64,000 nucleotides of DNA, from positions 5,332,001 through 5,396,000 of the forward strand of contig NZ_CP134399.1 of NCBI RefSeq assembly GCF_002968295.1, written 5' to 3'. This document shows positions 60,922 through 64,000 of the stretch, in pieces (the stretch's first letter is position 1; every line of letters begins with the position of its first letter). A model generated the notes under the pieces. That model was not told the origin of the DNA, did not search any database, and saw nothing but the letters and a program-made list of their open reading frames with translations. This DNA is from Mycobacterium sp. ITM-2016-00317 (lineage in GTDB: Bacteria; Actinomycetota; Actinomycetes; Mycobacteriales; Mycobacteriaceae). Position numbers and translations under genes: made by a program.

Positions 60922-62057
60922 GCACCGCTGTAGGGACCACCTTCACCCAGCGTTGGTCGGTGCTGCGCTGGGTGCTGCTCGGGCTTGCCGCGATCGTCGC
61001 GGTCGCCGCGCTGACCACCTGGCTGACCGCACCTCGCCCCGGCGGGCATCTCGATCCGACGTCGACGTCGGCCGACGGTGCGCACGCGCTGATCACTCTG
61101 CTGCGCGAACAGGGTGTCACCGTGGTGGAGGCCGCCTCGATCGCCGACGTCGAGCGCGAGGCCCGCGCGGACACCCTGCTGGTCGCCGGGCAGACCTACC
61201 ACTTGTTCGACGACGAGCTGCTGCGCCGACTGGCCGACGCGCCCGGTGACCGGCTGCTGATCGCCCCGCTCGGCAAGACCCGGGAAGCCTTGGCCCCCGA
61301 GCTGCGCCGGACCGACAGCACCGAGTTCGGCGGCCTGGCCCCGGACTGCGACCTGCGCGAGGCCACCCAGGCCGGCGCCGTGCAGTTCGGCGTGGCCGAA
61401 ACGTTCGACGCGCGAGGCTCGGTCCCGGTGATCCGCTGCTACGACGGCGTGCTCGCGCGCTACACCGACGAGGGGCGCACCGTCACGGTGGTGGGCAGCG
61501 ACCAGTTCGTCACGAACGCCGGGCTGGCCGAGGAGGGCAACGCCGCGCTGGCGATGAACCTGACCGGATCCCACCCGCGGATGATCTGGTATGCGCCGCA
61601 GCGCAATGAGCCCGGCACCGCCGACGGCGCCGCATCGTTCACCGATCTCATTCCGCCGCAGGTGAACTGGATGGTCCTTCAGCTGATCCTCGCGGTGGTG
61701 CTGGTGGCCTGGTGGCGGGGCCGCCGCGTCGGGCCGCTGGTCGCCGAGCAGCTGCCGGTCGTGGTGCGGGCCTCCGAGACCGTCGAGGGCCGGGGCCGGC
61801 TGTACCGGTCACGGCGGGCCAGGGACGTCGCCGCCGAGTCGCTGCGCACGGCGGCACGTCAGCGCATGCTGCCGCGGCTCGGCCTGACCGCGGCCGGGTC
61901 GCCGCAGGATCTCAGCCAGGCCGTGGCCGACCGGTGCGGGCTCGCTGCGCACTCGGTCGCCCATACTCTGTACGGGCCGCCCCCGGCCACCGACGCCGAA
62001 CTGGTGAACCTCGCACGCGCGCTCGACGACATCGAAAGGCAGGTCGCACAGTCGTGA
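60918..62057 (+). CDS. DUF4350 membrane protein (Rv3691 family)
   Basis: A 379-aa protein. An N-terminal helix (LRWVLLGLAAIVAVAALTTWL) leads to an extracytoplasmic DUF4350 domain beginning DPTSTSADGAHALITLLREQGVTVVEA, of the GATase1-like or ABC-associated type. A second helix (WMVLQLILAVVLVAWW) and a cytoplasmic tail (RLYRSRRARDVAAESLRTAARQRMLPRLGL) complete it. Both ends overlap neighbours by 4 nt. It probably works with the MoxR ATPase and DUF58 protein. Confidence 0.86.
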   Translation: MSTAVGTTFTQRWSVLRWVLLGLAAIVAVAALTTWLTAPRPGGHLDPTSTSADGAHALITLLREQGVTVVEAASIADVEREARADTLLVAGQTYHLFDDELLRRLADAPGDRLLIAPLGKTREALAPELRRTDSTEFGGLAPDCDLREATQAGAVQFGVAETFDARGSVPVIRCYDGVLARYTDEGRTVTVVGSDQFVTNAGLAEEGNAALAMNLTGSHPRMIWYAPQRNEPGTADGAASFTDLIPPQVNWMVLQLILAVVLVAWWRGRRVGPLVAEQLPVVVRASETVEGRGRLYRSRRARDVAAESLRTAARQRMLPRLGLTAAGSPQDLSQAVADRCGLAAHSVAHTLYGPPPATDAELVNLARALDDIERQVAQS

Positions 62058-63016
62058 CACAGTCCACCCAGCACGAGGGTGCCCGAAACGCGTTGATGGC
62101 CCTGCGCACCGAGATCGGCAAGGTCGTCGTCGGGCAGGACGCCGTCGTCAGCGGTCTGGTGATCGCGCTGCTGTGCCGCGGCCACGTGCTGCTCGAAGGC
62201 GTGCCCGGGGTGGCGAAGACGCTGCTGGTGCGCACGCTCGCAGCGGCGCTGCAACTGGACTTCAAGCGGGTGCAGTTCACCCCCGACCTGATGCCGGGCG
62301 ACGTGACGGGCTCACTGGTCTACGACGCCCGCACCGCCGAGTTCGAGTTCCGCGCCGGACCGGTGTTCACGAACCTGATGCTGGCCGACGAGATCAACCG
62401 CACACCACCCAAGACGCAGGCAGCTCTGCTGGAGGCGATGGAGGAACGCCAGGTCAGCGTCGACGGCCAGCCCCGGCCGCTGCCGGATCCGTTCATCGTC
62501 GCCGCGACCCAGAACCCGATCGAGTACGAGGGCACCTACCAGCTGCCGGAGGCGCAGCTGGACCGGTTCCTGCTGAAGCTGAATGTGCCGCTGCCGCCGC
62601 GCGATCAGGAGATCGCGATCCTGAACCGGCATGCCCACGGATTCGATCCGCGGGACCTGTCGTTCGTGCGGCCGGTCGCCGGGCCCGCCGAACTCGCCGC
62701 GGGCCGCGACGCCGTCCGCCAGGTGCTGGTCGGCGACGAGGTGCTCGGCTACATCGTCGACATCGTCGGTGCGACAAGGACTTCCCCGTCGCTGCAGCTC
62801 GGGGTGTCCCCGCGCGGCGCGACCGCGCTGCTGTCCACCGCGAGGTCATGGGCGTGGCTGTCGGGCCGCAGCTATGTGACCCCCGACGACGTCAAGGCGA
62901 TGGCCAGGCCCACGCTGCGCCACCGGGTGGCGCTGCGGCCGGAGGCCGAACTGGAGGGCGCCAGCGCCGACGGCGTGATCGAGGGCATCCTGTCCGCGGT
63001 GCCCGTGCCGAGATAG
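62054..63016 (+). CDS. moxR2: MoxR-type AAA+ ATPase
   Basis: A 320-aa AAA+ chaperone-like ATPase (Rv3692 counterpart). Walker A is LLEGVPGVAKTLLV, Walker B LMLADEINRTPPKTQAALLEAMEERQVSVDG, and sensor 1 VAATQNPIEYEGTYQLPEAQLDRFL. MoxR proteins help metal or cofactor loading and protein maturation together with vWA/DUF58 partners. GTG 62054 overlaps the DUF4350 stop (GTGA), and the DUF58 gene follows after 9 nt. Confidence 0.94.
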   Translation: MTQSTQHEGARNALMALRTEIGKVVVGQDAVVSGLVIALLCRGHVLLEGVPGVAKTLLVRTLAAALQLDFKRVQFTPDLMPGDVTGSLVYDARTAEFEFRAGPVFTNLMLADEINRTPPKTQAALLEAMEERQVSVDGQPRPLPDPFIVAATQNPIEYEGTYQLPEAQLDRFLLKLNVPLPPRDQEIAILNRHAHGFDPRDLSFVRPVAGPAELAAGRDAVRQVLVGDEVLGYIVDIVGATRTSPSLQLGVSPRGATALLSTARSWAWLSGRSYVTPDDVKAMARPTLRHRVALRPEAELEGASADGVIEGILSAVPVPR

Positions 63017-63025
63017 CCGACGGCC

Positions 63026-64000
63026 GTGGTCCTCACCGGTCGCGTCGGGCTCATCGCGCTGCTGTGCGCGCTGCCGATCGTGCTCTCGCCCTCTCCCGCA
63101 GCAACTTTCGCGGCGCTGGCAGCGCTGCTGGCGGTCGCGGTGATGGTGGATGTGGCACTGGCGGGCAGTCCGCGCGCGCTGACGATGACACGCAGCGGGC
63201 CGACCTCGGCGCGTCTGGGCCAGCCGGTGACCGTCGAGCTGACGGTGCACAACGGTGGCCGCGCACGGTTTCGCGGTGTGGTCCGCGATGCGTGGGCGCC
63301 CAGCGCCCGGGCCGAACCGCGCGTCCAGCCGGTGAACATCGCTGCCGGACAACGGGTGACGCTGCAGTCAGAGTTGCGGCCGGTGCGCCGCGGGGATCAG
63401 GTCTCGGCGCTGGTGACCGCCAGGTCGATCGGCCCGCTCAGGCTGGCCGGCCGCCAGGGTTCGCACCGGGTGCCGTGGCAGATCCGCATCCTGCCGCCGT
63501 TCCTGTCCCGCAAGCATCTGCCGTCACGGCTGGCCCGGCTCCGCGAGCTCGAAGGCATGACACCGGTGCTGATCCGCGGCCAAGGCACCGAGTTCGACTC
63601 ACTGCGCGAGTACGTCGTCGGCGACGACGTCCGCTCGATCGACTGGCGGGCCACCGCCCGGCGCTCCGACGTCGTAGTGCGCACCTGGCGCCCGGAACGC
63701 GACCGACGGGTGCTGATCGTGCTGGACACCGGCCGCACGTCGGCCGGCCGGGTCGGCGTCGACCCGACCGGATCGGATCCCGCCACCGGGTGGCCCCGCC
63801 TGGACTGGTCGATGGATGCCGCGCTGCTGCTGGCCGCGCTGTCCGCCCGCGCAGGCGACCACGTCGACTTTCTGGCCCACGACCGCGAGGCGCGCGCGGC
63901 CGTCGTCAACGCCTCCCGCACCGAGCTCCTGGCCCAGCTGGTCGCGGCGATGGCGCCGCTGGAACCCGCGCTGGTGGAGTCCGACGCCCGCGCGCTGGTC
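63026..64000 (+). CDS. DUF58 protein, partial (Rv3693 family), runs off the window
   Basis: GTG 63026 opens a frame with no stop to the window end (325 codons). Two adjacent hydrophobic segments near the N-terminus (VGLIALLCALPIVLS and AATFAALAALLAVAVMVDVALAG) precede a beta-rich region. The DUF58 hallmark GTEFDSLREYVVGDDVRSIDWRATARR, then RPERDRRVLIVLDTGR, lie toward the end and lead into a vWA-like fold. It is the usual partner of MoxR. The C-terminus is outside the window. Confidence 0.9.
   Translation, partial: MVLTGRVGLIALLCALPIVLSPSPAATFAALAALLAVAVMVDVALAGSPRALTMTRSGPTSARLGQPVTVELTVHNGGRARFRGVVRDAWAPSARAEPRVQPVNIAAGQRVTLQSELRPVRRGDQVSALVTARSIGPLRLAGRQGSHRVPWQIRILPPFLSRKHLPSRLARLRELEGMTPVLIRGQGTEFDSLREYVVGDDVRSIDWRATARRSDVVVRTWRPERDRRVLIVLDTGRTSAGRVGVDPTGSDPATGWPRLDWSMDAALLLAALSARAGDHVDFLAHDREARAAVVNASRTELLAQLVAAMAPLEPALVESDARALV

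Noticed and set aside
1..64000. CRISPR array, insertion sequence or rRNA genes
   Set aside because: No spaced direct-repeat array, transposase or rRNA sequence was seen; the only tandem repeat is the 24-bp unit at 57597.

Overview
The window is high-GC actinobacterial DNA whose core gene order matches the Mycobacterium tuberculosis stretch Rv3649 to Rv3693. The same order is seen for the helicase, the ssd-tad cluster, the HAD phosphatase plus Ms1 RNA, acs, marP, nth, crp, bagA/bagB, whiB4, ponA2 and moxR2. The benzoate/catechol catabolic block and the extra accessory genes point to a fast-growing environmental mycobacterium (Mycolicibacterium type). I cannot name the species.

Layout. 1-5.2 kb: DUF1998 helicase, an Rv3651-like sensor protein and an accessory Ser/Thr kinase. 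5.2-9.8 kb (minus strand): a tightly overlapping ssd-tadA-tadB-tadC-pilin-tadE-tadE2 operon. 10.2-12.3 kb: HAD phosphatase, the Ms1 small RNA and a degenerate Fic-like protein. 12.4-30.4 kb: conserved mycobacterial core (acs, serine protease, EphE-like hydrolase, marP-nudix-thioredoxin-nth operon, crp, Get3-like ATPase pair, whiB4, ponA2, metallophosphatase, cysteine-synthase-like enzyme), closed by tRNA-Pro(CGG) and its terminator.

31-56.7 kb is accessory. In order it holds: a MarR gene and an F420-type LLM enzyme; an arsR/flavoprotein/MFS cassette; an orphan type VII secretion effector cassette (EspC-like partner, WXG effector, membrane protein, EspG chaperone); catR-catB-catA-catC on the minus strand diverging from benA-benB-(benC-FCD-benD fusion) and a LAL-type regulator; pcaF-pcaD-pcaI-pcaJ with a divergent LysR regulator; and a two-gene restriction-modification system. 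Together ben, cat and pca encode benzoate to catechol, catechol to 3-oxoadipate enol-lactone, and the enol-lactone to succinyl-CoA plus acetyl-CoA. 56.7-64 kb returns to core: PAP2 phosphatase, a 45-aa acidic protein, an LLM enzyme, a membrane protein, and the DUF4129-DUF4350-moxR2-DUF58 operon, which runs off the right edge.

Two cross-cutting observations. Four genes (helicase, thioredoxin-like, benCD, restriction enzyme) each carry an apparent loss of one base modulo 3 in a GC-rich tract, which suggests residual sequencing error as much as real gene decay. Many plus-strand genes have a TANNNT hexamer 7-8 nt before the start codon, the layout expected of leaderless mycobacterial mRNAs. Crp-like sites lie over the promoters of Ms1 and acs, and crp itself is in the window.
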